From: Polystyrenella longa
GTDB lineage: Bacteria; Planctomycetota; Planctomycetia; Planctomycetales; Planctomycetaceae
Length of the DNA: 64,000 bases
Direction: 5' to 3'
Assembly (NCBI RefSeq): GCF_007750395.1
Contig: NZ_CP036281.1
Location: forward strand, 5,169,001 to 5,233,000
Shown here: one piece after another, positions 56,016-64,000 of the stretch
Numbering within the stretch: the first letter of the stretch is position 1
How the letters are laid out: every line of letters begins with the position of its first letter
The notes under the pieces: generated by a model
Database searches by the model: none
Seen by the model: only the letters and a program-made list of their open reading frames with translations
What the model was told of the DNA's origin: nothing
Made by a program: the position numbers and the translations under genes

Positions 56016-57932
56016 TCAATTCCCTCCGGGAGCGATCAAACCGTTTGCCGTGCGCGGACGGCGGGGTGCAGGTGTCGAGCGGGGCGGCACTGTCCCTGAG
56101 ACGGGTTGAATCATTCCGGACGAAGGCTGAATCAATGAGTTGCTTGGAGCCATCATTTGCGACCGACTTGTCTGGTCTGGAATTCTGGGAGCCGCTGGCG
56201 GAGCAACCGGAGGTAACTCGTTCGGAACGGGCTGTTGATAGGTCCGTGAAGGCAGCATCTGAACTGGTTCTGGTCCTGGTCCTGGCATTACCGTACCATT
56301 CTGAATTGGAGAATGCTCGATGACTGTTCCTTCTGAAATTACTCTGTAGTCCTGATCAGGTCCACCAGAAGAGATCACTCGACCGGAAACACCTGCCTGA
56401 CAGCTGACACATCCCGCTTCGCAGCCGGAACACATGTCGCCATAATTGGGAACTTCCAACATGCCATCCATATAAAGTTCGCGGTCGGTCGGAGTAGTTG
56501 TAAATCGTCCAGGTCCCCCCGGTGGTACTTCTTCGCTGGAGAGTGGTCCGACGACTTCCGGAGTCACCATGATGATGACCTCAGTTTCGCCTTCATCGTA
56601 TTGCTCACGTCGGAATGCGGCACCAATGTAGGGCAACTCTCCGAGGAATGGAACCTTATGAGTTTCTGCTTTATCCCGGTTCGACAACAGACCGGCGATA
56701 ACCAAAGTCTGTCCAAAGTTCATTTCAACCTGAGTATTCACGCGACGAGTGGTGATCGCCGGCACAGTAGTACCAGAGAGGGTCACCGCATTCGCGAAGT
56801 CCGTTTCAGAAACTTCAGGTTGCAGTTCTAACCGAAGTCGACCATTACCCAACAGAATGGGAACCGCTTCGAGGCTCGTTCCGAAAGGCCGGTATTCAAC
56901 GGAGACAGTACCCAGACTCTGAGGAACAAGAATCGGAAATTCCCCCCCCGCCAGCAGGCTGGCAGGACGACCATTCGAGGCTACCAACTCGGTGTTTGAA
57001 TAAATCTTCAGGAGAGATTCTTTTTTCAGAGCTTCAAGGAAACCATTGAAGATGGTATCTGGTCGAACCACACCGAAGGTTAATGTCGAATCAGCCAACG
57101 CACTGGTACGGACAGCAGCAGCAGGAGCGGATCCTGCGGCACTCGTCAGACTCGCCAATGGAGTCAGCTGTCCCGGAGTACTGGCGAAGTAACCGTTTTC
57201 TCCAAGCAGGAGGAAGTTGAAACCAAACTTCCTTAGTTTGGCCCGCTGGACTTCCATGACAATAATCTTCAGTTTGATCTGCTGTTCGCCACCGAAGTCC
57301 ATCTGATTGATAACAATAGGAAAGAACTGCTCAGCCACGTCGACAATACGTGTGATTTGCTCGGGTTTAGCGACAAAACCTCGTAAAACGATCGATTCGG
57401 GAGAGACTTTAATCGCTCGCACGGCCGAGTCGGGGAACAAGTCGTTGATCATGGCCTGCAGATAACGAACGTCTCCTTCGACATAAATTTCGAGGTTATA
57501 GACCTTCTCGTTTTCGTCGGTCAAAGTTACCTGGGTAACTCCCTGTGACATCGCCTGCAGACGAATTTGATTCGGGGTGATCGCCGTGACTTGAAGTACG
57601 TTCGGGTCAAAGCCATCCACTCGCAGGATCTGCTGTTTGAGCTCGACGACCTTCGTGAACGTCTCAATCATGTTGATACGCACAGTCGGTTTATCCAGCT
57701 TGATGATAGGTTCGCTCGAAGTAGGTGCTTCGGAACCAACCATCTCCGGCCCCTGGGCCCATAGACTGGAAGCCGTCAGACAGAGAGCGACGCAACAGAA
57801 CATGATGTTCTTCACCGCAGACATTAGTCGGCGGGAGCGTGACCAATCTGACTTCTGAAAAGTCGAACAGGACGAGTTCCGGTCAGAAATACCGTGGCTG
57901 AGGCAATTAATATGGCAGAATCGAGTTTGCAT
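56016..57932 (-). CDS. cpaC: Tad pilus secretin CpaC/RcpA
   Basis: I place the start at 57932, which has AAGGAGAAGG upstream, giving 638 residues; a longer frame begins at 58067. The signal peptide core is MFCCVALCLTASSLWA (about 43-59), after a long N-region. The N-domain (about 75-240) is the pilus-secretin N-terminal/BON-like type (EPIIKLDKPTVRINMIETF). The secretin barrel is about 270-500 with VNTQVEMNFGQTLVIAGLLS and VPFLGELPYIGAAFR. The tail has a Cys-rich SGCEAGCVSCQAG stretch and a Pro/Gln-rich region. The secretin forms the outer-membrane exit pore for the Flp pilus. It lies between cpaB and cpaE, each with its own hairpin. Confidence 0.93.
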   Translation of the reverse strand: MQTRFCHINCLSHGISDRNSSCSTFQKSDWSRSRRLMSAVKNIMFCCVALCLTASSLWAQGPEMVGSEAPTSSEPIIKLDKPTVRINMIETFTKVVELKQQILRVDGFDPNVLQVTAITPNQIRLQAMSQGVTQVTLTDENEKVYNLEIYVEGDVRYLQAMINDLFPDSAVRAIKVSPESIVLRGFVAKPEQITRIVDVAEQFFPIVINQMDFGGEQQIKLKIIVMEVQRAKLRKFGFNFLLLGENGYFASTPGQLTPLASLTSAAGSAPAAAVRTSALADSTLTFGVVRPDTIFNGFLEALKKESLLKIYSNTELVASNGRPASLLAGGEFPILVPQSLGTVSVEYRPFGTSLEAVPILLGNGRLRLELQPEVSETDFANAVTLSGTTVPAITTRRVNTQVEMNFGQTLVIAGLLSNRDKAETHKVPFLGELPYIGAAFRREQYDEGETEVIIMVTPEVVGPLSSEEVPPGGPGRFTTTPTDRELYMDGMLEVPNYGDMCSGCEAGCVSCQAGVSGRVISSGGPDQDYRVISEGTVIEHSPIQNGTVMPGPGPEPVQMLPSRTYQQPVPNELPPVAPPAAPRIPDQTSRSQMMAPSNSLIQPSSGMIQPVSGTVPPRSTPAPRRPRTANGLIAPGGN

Positions 57933-58134
57933 CCCTGCACCTTCTCCTTTGAAGGAGTTGTTGATCCGAACTAACTTCGCCGATTGAGTAAAACTCATTC
58001 GATTGAAATCAGTCCCTTCCCTGTCATGTACTGTAAGTACTGCTAACCGCGGCGATCCTGCCGACAAAATCAGTCAGTCCAAAAGCCTTCTACCCGCACG
58101 CGGCCAGAAGACAGTCCGTATCAATCAGGCGTCC

Positions 58135-58162
58135 CCTGCCACTGATGTTTAGTCAGGGCAGG
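58135..58162. terminator. Hairpin between cpaB and cpaC
   Basis: CCTGCC-ACTGA/TCAG-GGCAGG with one bulge (58135-58162) lies about 75 bp after the cpaB stop. No T-run follows, so it may be a weak terminator or a processing signal. Confidence 0.4.
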
Positions 58163-58237
58163 AGCTTTCTGATTACTTCATAATTTCGTTTTACTTCAAC
58201 GCATCTGATTCATGTCGAATAATTCGTATCGAACGAT

Positions 58238-59320
58238 TTAAAACTGAAATCCGTTGTTATCTGGATCAGGTAGCGATGTCTGCTGAGCCGCGTTTGAATT
58301 GATACTGGCCCTTTGATATTTGGAACCACTATCTTCAACCCGAATTGCTTTGCCATCTTCGGTGTATTCGAAGTCGACTTGTTCGCTTTCCTGTCCAGAG
58401 AAAATCGTCATTTGCCATTTAGGTCGTTCTGGTTCTGGTTCCAAAGCGACCGTGTCAGCAGGAGGATTTTCCGGCTTGGCCTCGTTCGCAAGGAATTTGC
58501 GAATGTCGTTAGTATCGTTGTTGTCTTCGTCGATCTGAACACCTTCGAGGTTGTTCTGATAATCGGTTGGATTTTCATCGGCAACACCGAAACTCGATTT
58601 ACCATCATCGAAGATGGACTCATCAATCATGGCAACATGGGCTTCGGTATCATCAGTAGGTGATCGAAGAGCGAGGGTCAAATCCCCTTTGCTTTCGGCC
58701 AGCTTTAAGTAATTGACTTGTTCAGGCGTGACCAGCAGCGAGACATTCTTCGCCTGGACTTCCGAGGAATCGGCAGCCCGGTCCCGCATGGAGTCTGTCG
58801 CGAAGACCTTAATGAACTCAAGTACAGTCATCGTCTTCCGCCGCATCTCAGAACGACCGCCTGACGTTTCTCGAGACTGGAAAGTCACGAGTACGTCTAC
58901 CCGGTCGCCTGGCAGCATTAATCCACTGTGACTTGTTGTTTGATTTACCTTAACGGTAACCACTCGCATTCCGTTGGGAATTTCCGTTGCGGCACCGGAG
59001 ACTCCACGAGCACCTAATTTGGCGAGCATAATTGGCTCACCGGGAACAGCGCGTGTGAGAATCGCCCGCTCCTGGAATTCTTCGCTTTTCGTAACCGCCC
59101 CTATCGGAATGGCCTCGAGCGGCAATTCTTTGAAGGCGGAGTTCGTCTCACTCAACATGGTACCCGGTCCAATATCTTCAATTGCAACCAGCACTGGCCC
59201 ATACGCAATCGTTTGAGCCGCTTCAGCCGGTTCGCGATCCATGACCTGTCGCACTCCGAGCATGGCCACCAGACCACAGGTTAGCGCGACTAACCATAAC
59301 ATCATCGATTTCGATTTCAT
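58238..59320 (-). CDS. cpaB: Tad pilus assembly protein CpaB/RcpC
   Basis: This 360-residue protein starts with one membrane segment (about 7-25, MMLWLVALTCGLVAMLGVRQ). A SAF-like domain follows (about 40-110, VLVAIEDIGPGTMLSE), then the CpaB beta region (GMRVVTVKVNQTTSHSGLML and GDRVDVLVTFQSRETSG). The C-terminal ~90 residues are acidic and low-complexity. CpaB/RcpC is a periplasmic or inner-membrane partner of the Tad secretin. GAAGGGA lies seven bases before the ATG. A 170-300 bp gap separates it from cpaC. Its own promoter probably lies upstream. Confidence 0.92.
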   Translation of the reverse strand: MKSKSMMLWLVALTCGLVAMLGVRQVMDREPAEAAQTIAYGPVLVAIEDIGPGTMLSETNSAFKELPLEAIPIGAVTKSEEFQERAILTRAVPGEPIMLAKLGARGVSGAATEIPNGMRVVTVKVNQTTSHSGLMLPGDRVDVLVTFQSRETSGGRSEMRRKTMTVLEFIKVFATDSMRDRAADSSEVQAKNVSLLVTPEQVNYLKLAESKGDLTLALRSPTDDTEAHVAMIDESIFDDGKSSFGVADENPTDYQNNLEGVQIDEDNNDTNDIRKFLANEAKPENPPADTVALEPEPERPKWQMTIFSGQESEQVDFEYTEDGKAIRVEDSGSKYQRASINSNAAQQTSLPDPDNNGFQF

Positions 59321-59680
59321 TTGAGTTCCCTTCGAGGCAGTCCACCCAGGTTTCTGGAACCATGTTCGTGAAACTTAACGCCTTTGACAGTAGCTAGTTA
59401 AACGAAGCAAGCTGTCGTTATTCGAAGGTCACCATCTTTTGCCGGTTCTCAAGATGCGCAACATCGGAGAGACCAGTTAGAAACAACATCGGCAGGGAGA
59501 TGGTAAAAGCTTCAGTTTATAACGGTTTTATCACTTGGTTTCGTTATAGGGGATGTAAGGAAAGCCCGGTTGCCCACTCTGAGCAATTTCAGAAGGAAGG
59601 CGCCCCGGGCGTTTGTCCTGTATTCATTCAAAATTCTGCCGGACCCGGTTGCAGGTCCGGCAGTTGTACTTATTACAAAA
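59321..59680. other. Intergenic region between cpaA and cpaB
   Basis: A 360-bp region that carries the terminator of cpaA (59636-59663) and probably the promoter of cpaB. No gene is seen. Confidence 0.5.
59636..59663 (-). terminator. Terminator of cpaA
   Basis: CTGCCGGACC/GGTCCGGCAG (59636-59645, 59654-59663) is a perfect 10-bp stem with an 8-base loop. It lies 18 bp after the cpaA stop and is followed on the minus strand by AATTTT. Confidence 0.75.
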
Positions 59681-60232
59681 TCAGATCAGGTTGGCGTAGC
59701 AGAAGTAAGCGATCGATCCGATGCAAATCGGAATTCCGTATGGAAGCAGAAACATCTGCGGTTTCCGGCGAGCGGCAATCTCGGAAAGTTGCCGCGGATC
59801 TTTGACCGCCATCCATTCCATCAGGATCATCATGAAGTTCTCATAATGTTTCCGGAAACTCTTCCGGTACAACACCATGCAGATTGCCATCAGGGCCCCT
59901 ACGATTGTGGAAAGGCAGAAGGCATAGAAGGTAATCGTCGCTCCGACCCAAGCTCCCATTCCGGCCATCAGCTTGACGTCCCCCGCCCCCATCCCGCCAA
60001 CGGCGTATAAAGGAAGCAGACAGAGCAAGCCGACGCACATACCTAAGAGACTGAAACCCAGTCCTTCCAGCCCGCCTGTCCATGTGCAATAGACAATGCC
60101 GGAGAGAACCATAGGAAAGGTAATCCAGTTGGGAACGCGGAGTTCCTTGCCGTCAATCCACGCTGCAACGATCAATACAATCGAAACGAATTTGATATCC
60201 CAGTGCTGGGTCAGGAATTCATGCCAATCCAT
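59681..60232 (-). CDS. cpaA: Tad prepilin peptidase CpaA/TadV
   Basis: This 183-residue A24-family aspartic prepilin peptidase is short, as in Tad systems, without the methylase-type Cys domain of PilD. The two catalytic Asp residues are D27 (AWIDGKELRVPNW) and D85 in the GGMGAGDVKL (GxGD) motif. About five or six membrane segments are visible. It would cleave the Flp prepilin at 60838-61011, which has the right G-x4-E-Y site. AAGGA lies about 10 bases before the ATG. A terminator follows at 59636-59663. Confidence 0.92.
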   Translation of the reverse strand: MDWHEFLTQHWDIKFVSIVLIVAAWIDGKELRVPNWITFPMVLSGIVYCTWTGGLEGLGFSLLGMCVGLLCLLPLYAVGGMGAGDVKLMAGMGAWVGATITFYAFCLSTIVGALMAICMVLYRKSFRKHYENFMMILMEWMAVKDPRQLSEIAARRKPQMFLLPYGIPICIGSIAYFCYANLI

Positions 60233-60528
60233 AATGATGGGTCCTTTATCTTCAGGTATCCCGTAATGGGAGTGAGTCGTAGTTTTAAGAATGGTGTGTG
60301 GTGATAATTCTCTGAACTCGGACCTGATTTATTCGGACATCAAAGTCACTTGTGAAAGGTGACGTCTGCTGGAGTTTCGAGAATCGCGTCTATCTTGTCC
60401 GGTCGCGGACAACGATATCGCATCGTTGCCCGCAGGTATTTGTTGTTTGCATTTAATATTGTTGAACGAGTTGCCTGGCCAGTAAGAGGCGACCCTGTCG
60501 CCAGAACTCAACTGATTCGGCGCAGCAG
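60233..60528. other. Intergenic region upstream of cpaA
   Basis: Nearly 300 bp with several small hairpins: TTGTCCG/CGGACAA (60395-60412), GGCGA/TCGCC near 60488 and GTCAC/GTGAC near 60347. These could end the short frame at 60529-60642 or shape the cpaA leader. No gene is seen. Confidence 0.4.
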
Positions 60529-60642
60529 CTAGGCACTGCGAAAACAGCACAAGGTGGAAAACACGATTGCGACACCGGCGATGAATAGACCGGACATTTC
60601 TGCAAATGAGTTCTCAGTCATTTCAAATACGAATGGAAGCAT
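60529..60642 (-). CDS. Possible small membrane protein between flp and cpaA
   Basis: The ATG at 60642 opens 37 residues, with a membrane-like stretch MSGLFIAGVAIVFSTLCCF. A longer form starts at TTG 60711. It lies between the flp terminator and cpaA, so it could be a small Tad-associated protein. It lacks the G-x4-E-Y pilin site, and the purine-rich AAGAAAC before it is a weak ribosome binding site. Support is position and hydrophobicity only. Confidence 0.3.
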   Translation of the reverse strand: MLPFVFEMTENSFAEMSGLFIAGVAIVFSTLCCFRSA

Positions 60643-60754
60643 GTTTCTTGCTTTCTGCTGACTGCCAATAGGATAGGGAGAAGAGAATTGGGAGTAACAA
60701 GTGGTTTCCAATTGAGAATCTGTTGAATGTATCTCAAAGAGAAACAGGTCAGGG

Positions 60755-60800
60755 TGAAAAGAGTCGTCCAGCCGGACAGAGCGTCCGGCTGAACGACCGA
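60755..60800 (-). terminator. Terminator of flp
   Basis: AGCCGGAC/GTCCGGCT (60770-60777, 60783-60790) with a short loop, extended by GTCGT/ACGAC outside, is followed on the minus strand by CTCTTTTC. It lies about 50 bp after the flp stop. Confidence 0.8.
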
Positions 60801-60837
60801 CTCACACCATTTCGCAGATTGACTTGAGGTCAATCGA

Positions 60838-61011
60838 TTAAGTCAGGGCGTCACGAACGGCTTCGAACTTGACGTTGGCGTTCGTTCCGATCGCGGAGAT
60901 CGCGGTCAGACAGACGATGACGATCAGGGCTAACATGACTGCGTACTCAACTGCAGTTGGGCCGTCTTCTGAAATCAGGAATTGTTTTACACTGTTGGCG
61001 AAGTTTTTCAT
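60838..61011 (-). CDS. flp: Flp/Fap type IVb pilin
   Basis: This 57-residue frame starts at ATG 61011 with AGAGAGGA about six bases upstream. The leader is MKNFANSVKQFLISEDG, and the mature part begins PTAVEYAVMLALIVIVCLTA. The G|PTAVEY site matches Flp prepilins: cleavage after Gly, Glu at +5, Tyr at +6. The hydrophobic stretch is the pilus-forming helix, and the end is NVKFEAVRDALT. CpaA (59681) would process it and CpaC would export it. The gene has its own terminator and a structured leader, fitting a strongly expressed pilin transcript. Confidence 0.93.
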   Translation of the reverse strand: MKNFANSVKQFLISEDGPTAVEYAVMLALIVIVCLTAISAIGTNANVKFEAVRDALT

Positions 61012-61667
61012 TTGGAGTCCTCTCTGAAATTTTTCGAATTCTGCTCACCGTTCATGGTGAACTCACTTAACTTTTTGAGACGTTTCGTCAGTACACCTGA
61101 GGAACTATCTCTGCACCCATTTCGCCTCATACACATGAGGAAAAACTCAAATCTCAACTTTCGAAGTTCGAAAGACCAGTTTGCGAATCAGTCGGCTGTA
61201 AAGCCGGTTGTTCCTGTCAGTGGCGACGGCCGTTGTATGTGGGAGAGAGGTTTCTCTTCCGGGGAGTTGCTTACCTGACTGGCTGGCACTGCAAACTTAT
61301 TACATGGGGCTCGAGAGTCAAATTGGATTTGTCCGCGCCAAATCAGATTTTGGCCTGTTGCGAATGGTAAACAGCACATCAGTCGCAAACCAAAGAGTGA
61401 GGCCAAGTTACGTGATGTTTACCAATGTCATCACGGAAATATTTCAAACAATTTCTCTGGCCGTTACATTTTTCCACGCCAGCCCAGTCTTAATGAGTCT
61501 GAAACGGCTGTAGCAATTCAGACGAGCGCATGTCACGCACGATGTGCAGCGTTTTCTCAATCGGGCAACGAGGAAAGCACAGCCCGAACGAATCGAGAGG
61601 GAGAACCGTTCAGGTCTAACATCGAGAGGCGGATTTCTAGAGCGCGAAAACTAAGTCGTCAAAAATT
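61012..61667. other. Long region upstream of flp with several hairpins
   Basis: This 656-bp region has no supported gene. Close to flp it contains perfect small hairpins: GTTCA/TGAAC (61050-61062), CCTCAT-ACAC-ATGAGG (61125-61140), CTTTCG/CGAAAG (61158-61174) and CGGCT/AGCCG (61191-61204). They may belong to the flp leader. The left half is part of the 3' region of the TMTC-like gene. Confidence 0.5.
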
Positions 61668-63182
61668 TTAATTTTTTTGCCAGTCACTCAGTTTTTGTTC
61701 GATCCGTTGGCGATCAAGTTGGTCTGGAGAGCAGTTCGCCAGGGCATATTCCAGATGAGAAATTGCCGCCTGGGTTTCTCCTTCCGCGTGCAAAGTGTTC
61801 GCCATTTGAATCTGAACGACCGCCAACTGCGGAACTTGCTCAATAGTATAGGTCCAGAGCGACATTCCGTTTCGCCAGACAGGCATATAAGCCGCCGTCT
61901 TGCTGGTATAAGTGACCACGAGCAACAAACCGGTCATCAAAAACGCCCAGCGAACACGGTTGGGGTCGGAAAGTGCCGAATCCAGCAATGCTCGGCGAGA
62001 CTCTATTGCCTCCCCCAATCGCTGTCCTATCCAGCCTACGCATTGCGACAACGCAGCTGCCAGCAGTGCAAAGAATGGAATCGAAGGCAGATAAAGGTAT
62101 CGGTCGTTCATTAATGTGGTAATGGGGAACAGATTCAGCACCGGCAATAGACAGAGCAGCATAATCGCCAGGGCCCATCCGAACTGAGGCAGGCGATTTC
62201 TCAAACACCAGGCGCCAGAGGCGACCAATCCCCACCCTGCGATCGCCAGCCAGACCATCCCTCCCAGGCCGCTGGTCGCTGGATCATATAAGACAGAGAG
62301 ATTTTGCGGCCACAGCAGCATTCCCACATAATGCCAAAGGATCACGGCGTCGATCTGCAGGATTTCCAGACGCGATAAATCAAGATGCCCCCGCACGCCT
62401 CCCAGTTCACTGTTCTGGGCGGACATATTAATAATCAATAACCAGGCAGCCAATAACCCCGGAATAAACTGTCTAGCGACGGACTCCGACTTCGTCTTTT
62501 TCACTATGAAGACGTCGTACAGCAGCACGATAGGTGGAACCATTACGGCAATGATCTTGGTCAGCAACGCCAGAACCAGAAAACTCAGGCCCCAGATTTC
62601 CTGTCGGGTGGTGCGTTCGGGTCGTAGCCAGCAGAGCAGAGAAGCCAACATGAAGGTCGCTGAAAGCAGTCCCTTACGAGAGGAAATCCAAACAACGGAT
62701 TCAACATGAACAGGATGAACGGCAAATAACGCCGCTGCAACGAAGGCAACCGTTCGGTTCGGAACGAAACGAAGCAACAGCACATAGACCAAGGCTGCAT
62801 TCATTGCATGCAGTAGAATATTGGTCAGGTGATATCCTCCTGGCCATAACCCCCACAAAGTATGGTCAACGAGATAAGAGTATAAATTCAACGGGGCATA
62901 GTTCCGGATCGCGATCTCGGTCGCAATCTGGTACAGGTTTCCCGGTGCCCAGGATTTGATCATCTCGTTATCGACGACATACCAGGGATCATCCCAGTTG
63001 ACGAAATCATAAGTAATCGCCGGACCGAAGCAGGCAATCGTCAACAGAATCAGGCAACAGGCGGGAGAGACAACACGCAGCCCTCCCAGTCTTTCCACCA
63101 GCGCCCCCCACAGACGGCCAGGGTTTACGTCAGGTTTTTCAGACTGAGTGGAATCGGTTTCGGGACGTGTGGCGATGCTCAT
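61668..63182 (-). CDS. TMTC/PMT-like integral membrane protein with C-terminal TPR-like tail
   Basis: This 504-residue protein has about ten or more membrane segments. Motifs include YDFVNWDDPWYVVDNEMI (about 60) and AVHPVHVESVVWISSRKGLL (about 155-180). These match the first loops of TMTC-type and related protein O-mannosyl or glycosyltransferases, where NWDD and HPxHVESVxWIS are hallmark. The C-terminal ~50 residues (AVVQIQMANTLHAEGETQAA) look like a single TPR motif. Its likely role is a polyprenyl-phosphate-sugar-dependent glycosyl transfer on the periplasmic side, but the donor and target are unknown. It has no visible ribosome binding site. The neighbouring family 2 glycosyltransferase is divergent. 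Confidence 0.75.
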   Translation of the reverse strand: MSIATRPETDSTQSEKPDVNPGRLWGALVERLGGLRVVSPACCLILLTIACFGPAITYDFVNWDDPWYVVDNEMIKSWAPGNLYQIATEIAIRNYAPLNLYSYLVDHTLWGLWPGGYHLTNILLHAMNAALVYVLLLRFVPNRTVAFVAAALFAVHPVHVESVVWISSRKGLLSATFMLASLLCWLRPERTTRQEIWGLSFLVLALLTKIIAVMVPPIVLLYDVFIVKKTKSESVARQFIPGLLAAWLLIINMSAQNSELGGVRGHLDLSRLEILQIDAVILWHYVGMLLWPQNLSVLYDPATSGLGGMVWLAIAGWGLVASGAWCLRNRLPQFGWALAIMLLCLLPVLNLFPITTLMNDRYLYLPSIPFFALLAAALSQCVGWIGQRLGEAIESRRALLDSALSDPNRVRWAFLMTGLLLVVTYTSKTAAYMPVWRNGMSLWTYTIEQVPQLAVVQIQMANTLHAEGETQAAISHLEYALANCSPDQLDRQRIEQKLSDWQKN

Positions 63183-63639
63183 GCGTATGATCTTCTGTTT
63201 TCAGCTCGACTCATGCGTTTGGGGCCAGTTTGGAATTACCTCACTGTTACTATCGGTTCCCCAGCTGCGAAATCCGGCATGAGTTCCCAAAACATAGCTC
63301 ACTCTGCCAGGAGGAATCAGACCGCGGCGAGAATTCATAGAGATGTGAACTGCGTTGGACTCTCTCAATGCTGGCAATTGGGAGCATCGCTATTACATAT
63401 CAACGTCTCTGGTGGCTGCGTAATCGATATAACCGTTAATCCTTACGTTTCCTGCCCGACATGAACCTCGATTCAGGGATTACCATTAAAGAGAACCGTG
63501 TCGGTCGGGGTACTGTGAGCTATCTCTTTATTGTTAAGAAATCCCACGCATCCAAAGCACCTACGCTTTCCGCATACATCTCTGCCCGCCCGGATTCGGG
63601 GCCAGCCGTTCTTTTTCGTCGTTCTGGATACTTCGTTTC
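63183..63639. other. Divergent promoter region between TMTC-like and GT2 genes
   Basis: A 457-bp region with no supported gene, repeat or strong hairpin. It should contain both promoters, which I cannot place confidently. Confidence 0.4.
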
Positions 63640-64000
63640 ATGAAACCAATAACCCTGAACAATACCCTGAGTAACCAGACGAAAACGATTACTTCGATCA
63701 CCTCTGAAGTACTGGACGAGACGCCCGTTGCAGAAGACGAATCCCATCCGTTGATGAAAATTGAACGTATTCTGCAAGAGGCCGCCAGGCCGGATGCGCA
63801 TGCCAGAAGAACAGTCGTCGTCCTGCCTGCTTTCAACGTCGAAGCAACTCTGGAACGCACAGTCCATCAATTGCCCGGTAGCGTAATTGACGAAATCATT
63901 TTGGTTGACGATGGAAGCACAGACCAAACCGTCCGTATCGCCCGGGGGCTCGGTCTGCGCATCTATCGTCAACCGAAAAGTCGCGGGTATGGTGCCAATC
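63640..64000 (+). CDS. Family 2 glycosyltransferase, N-terminal part
   Basis: The frame starts at ATG 63640 and runs past the window end (120 codons shown). Residues ~1-55 are a polar leader. From ~58 the sequence is RTVVVLPAFNVEATLERTV, then IDEIILVDDGSTDQTVRIA and GLRIYRQPKSRGYGAN. That is the GT2 nucleotide-sugar-binding half: strand, PAFN, and the VDDGSTD motif that holds the first metal-binding Asp residues. GT2 enzymes such as dolichyl-phosphate or polyprenyl-phosphate glycosyltransferases start like this. The divergent TMTC-like gene could use a lipid-linked sugar made by such an enzyme, which is inference. The product cannot be determined from this part. Confidence 0.9.
   Translation, partial: MKPITLNNTLSNQTKTITSITSEVLDETPVAEDESHPLMKIERILQEAARPDAHARRTVVVLPAFNVEATLERTVHQLPGSVIDEIILVDDGSTDQTVRIARGLGLRIYRQPKSRGYGAN

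Noticed and set aside
61012-61210. Possible c-di-GMP (GEMM) riboswitch upstream of flp
   Set aside because: Hairpins are present, but I could not find the conserved core that defines this riboswitch.
1-64000. CRISPR arrays, tRNA or rRNA genes, phage and insertion sequences
   Set aside because: No spaced direct repeats, cloverleaf-like sequences or transposase-type frames were seen by reading the window; a covariance or repeat search would be needed to be certain.

Overview
The window comes from a member of the Planctomycetota, most likely the Planctomycetaceae. The evidence is the family content. There are three DUF1501 (Tat-exported) genes paired with PSCyt1/PSCyt2/PSD1 (DUF1549/DUF1553) cytochrome-like genes. 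There is also a large surface protein with an LENRTLLSG sorting-type N-terminus, a cytochrome c-WD40 fusion, PQQ-like propellers, BNR sialidase-type proteins, and many secreted hydrolases. I see no tRNA, rRNA, CRISPR array, phage or insertion sequence. Coding density is ordinary, but several intergenic regions of 300-700 bp are unusually rich in symmetric sequence.

Layout. 1-4300: the 5' part of an HD-domain gene, then a membrane-anchored sigma-54 activator (712-3795, minus). Its upstream region holds three copies of a 9-mer, several palindromes, a good sigma-54 promoter match pointing right, and a hairpin-rich stretch ending in a 135-bp inverted repeat. 4.4-6.2 kb: a small molybdopterin-binding-domain protein, a MOSC protein and csrA. 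6.4-11.2 kb: PSCyt/DUF1501 module 1. 11.8-15.1 kb: an SDR dehydrogenase and acetyl-CoA synthetase. 15.2-18.4 kb: a PPC-repeat surface protein. 19-25.9 kb: module 2 (DUF1501, PSCyt2 with Ig-like domains, cytochrome-WD40). 25.9-31.6 kb: an LSm-like protein, a porin, a BNR protein and a glycoside-hydrolase-like protein. 31.5-43.8 kb: GDP-mannose dehydratase, folP, two PQQ propellers, a Cys-rich CCAPEP repeat protein, a glycosidase-like protein, folD, pgpA, and a sulfite/nitrite reductase. 44-50 kb: an HtrA protease, an acyl-CoA dehydrogenase, bioA and a second BNR protein. 50.3-54.2 kb: module 3. 54.5-61 kb: part of a Tad (Flp) pilus locus (cpaE, cpaC, cpaB, cpaA, flp), without cpaF/tadB/tadC. 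61.7-64 kb: a TMTC-like membrane protein and the start of a family 2 glycosyltransferase.

How the genes fit together. Most of the window serves the cell envelope and periplasm: exported cytochrome/DUF1501 pairs, sialidase-like and glycosidase-like proteins, a porin, HtrA and the Tad pilus suggest a heterotrophic, surface-attached bacterium that degrades polysaccharides. Scattered housekeeping genes (acs, folP, folD, pgpA, bioA, cysI) are not in pathway operons, as is usual in this phylum.

The strongest candidate for something undescribed is the 3.8-4.3 kb region: a possible sigma-54-driven structured RNA beside its likely activator, a layout that recalls the LuxO-Qrr arrangement. The second is the secreted CCAPEP repeat protein with two perfect 12-bp palindromes upstream. 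Both rest on sequence reading alone.
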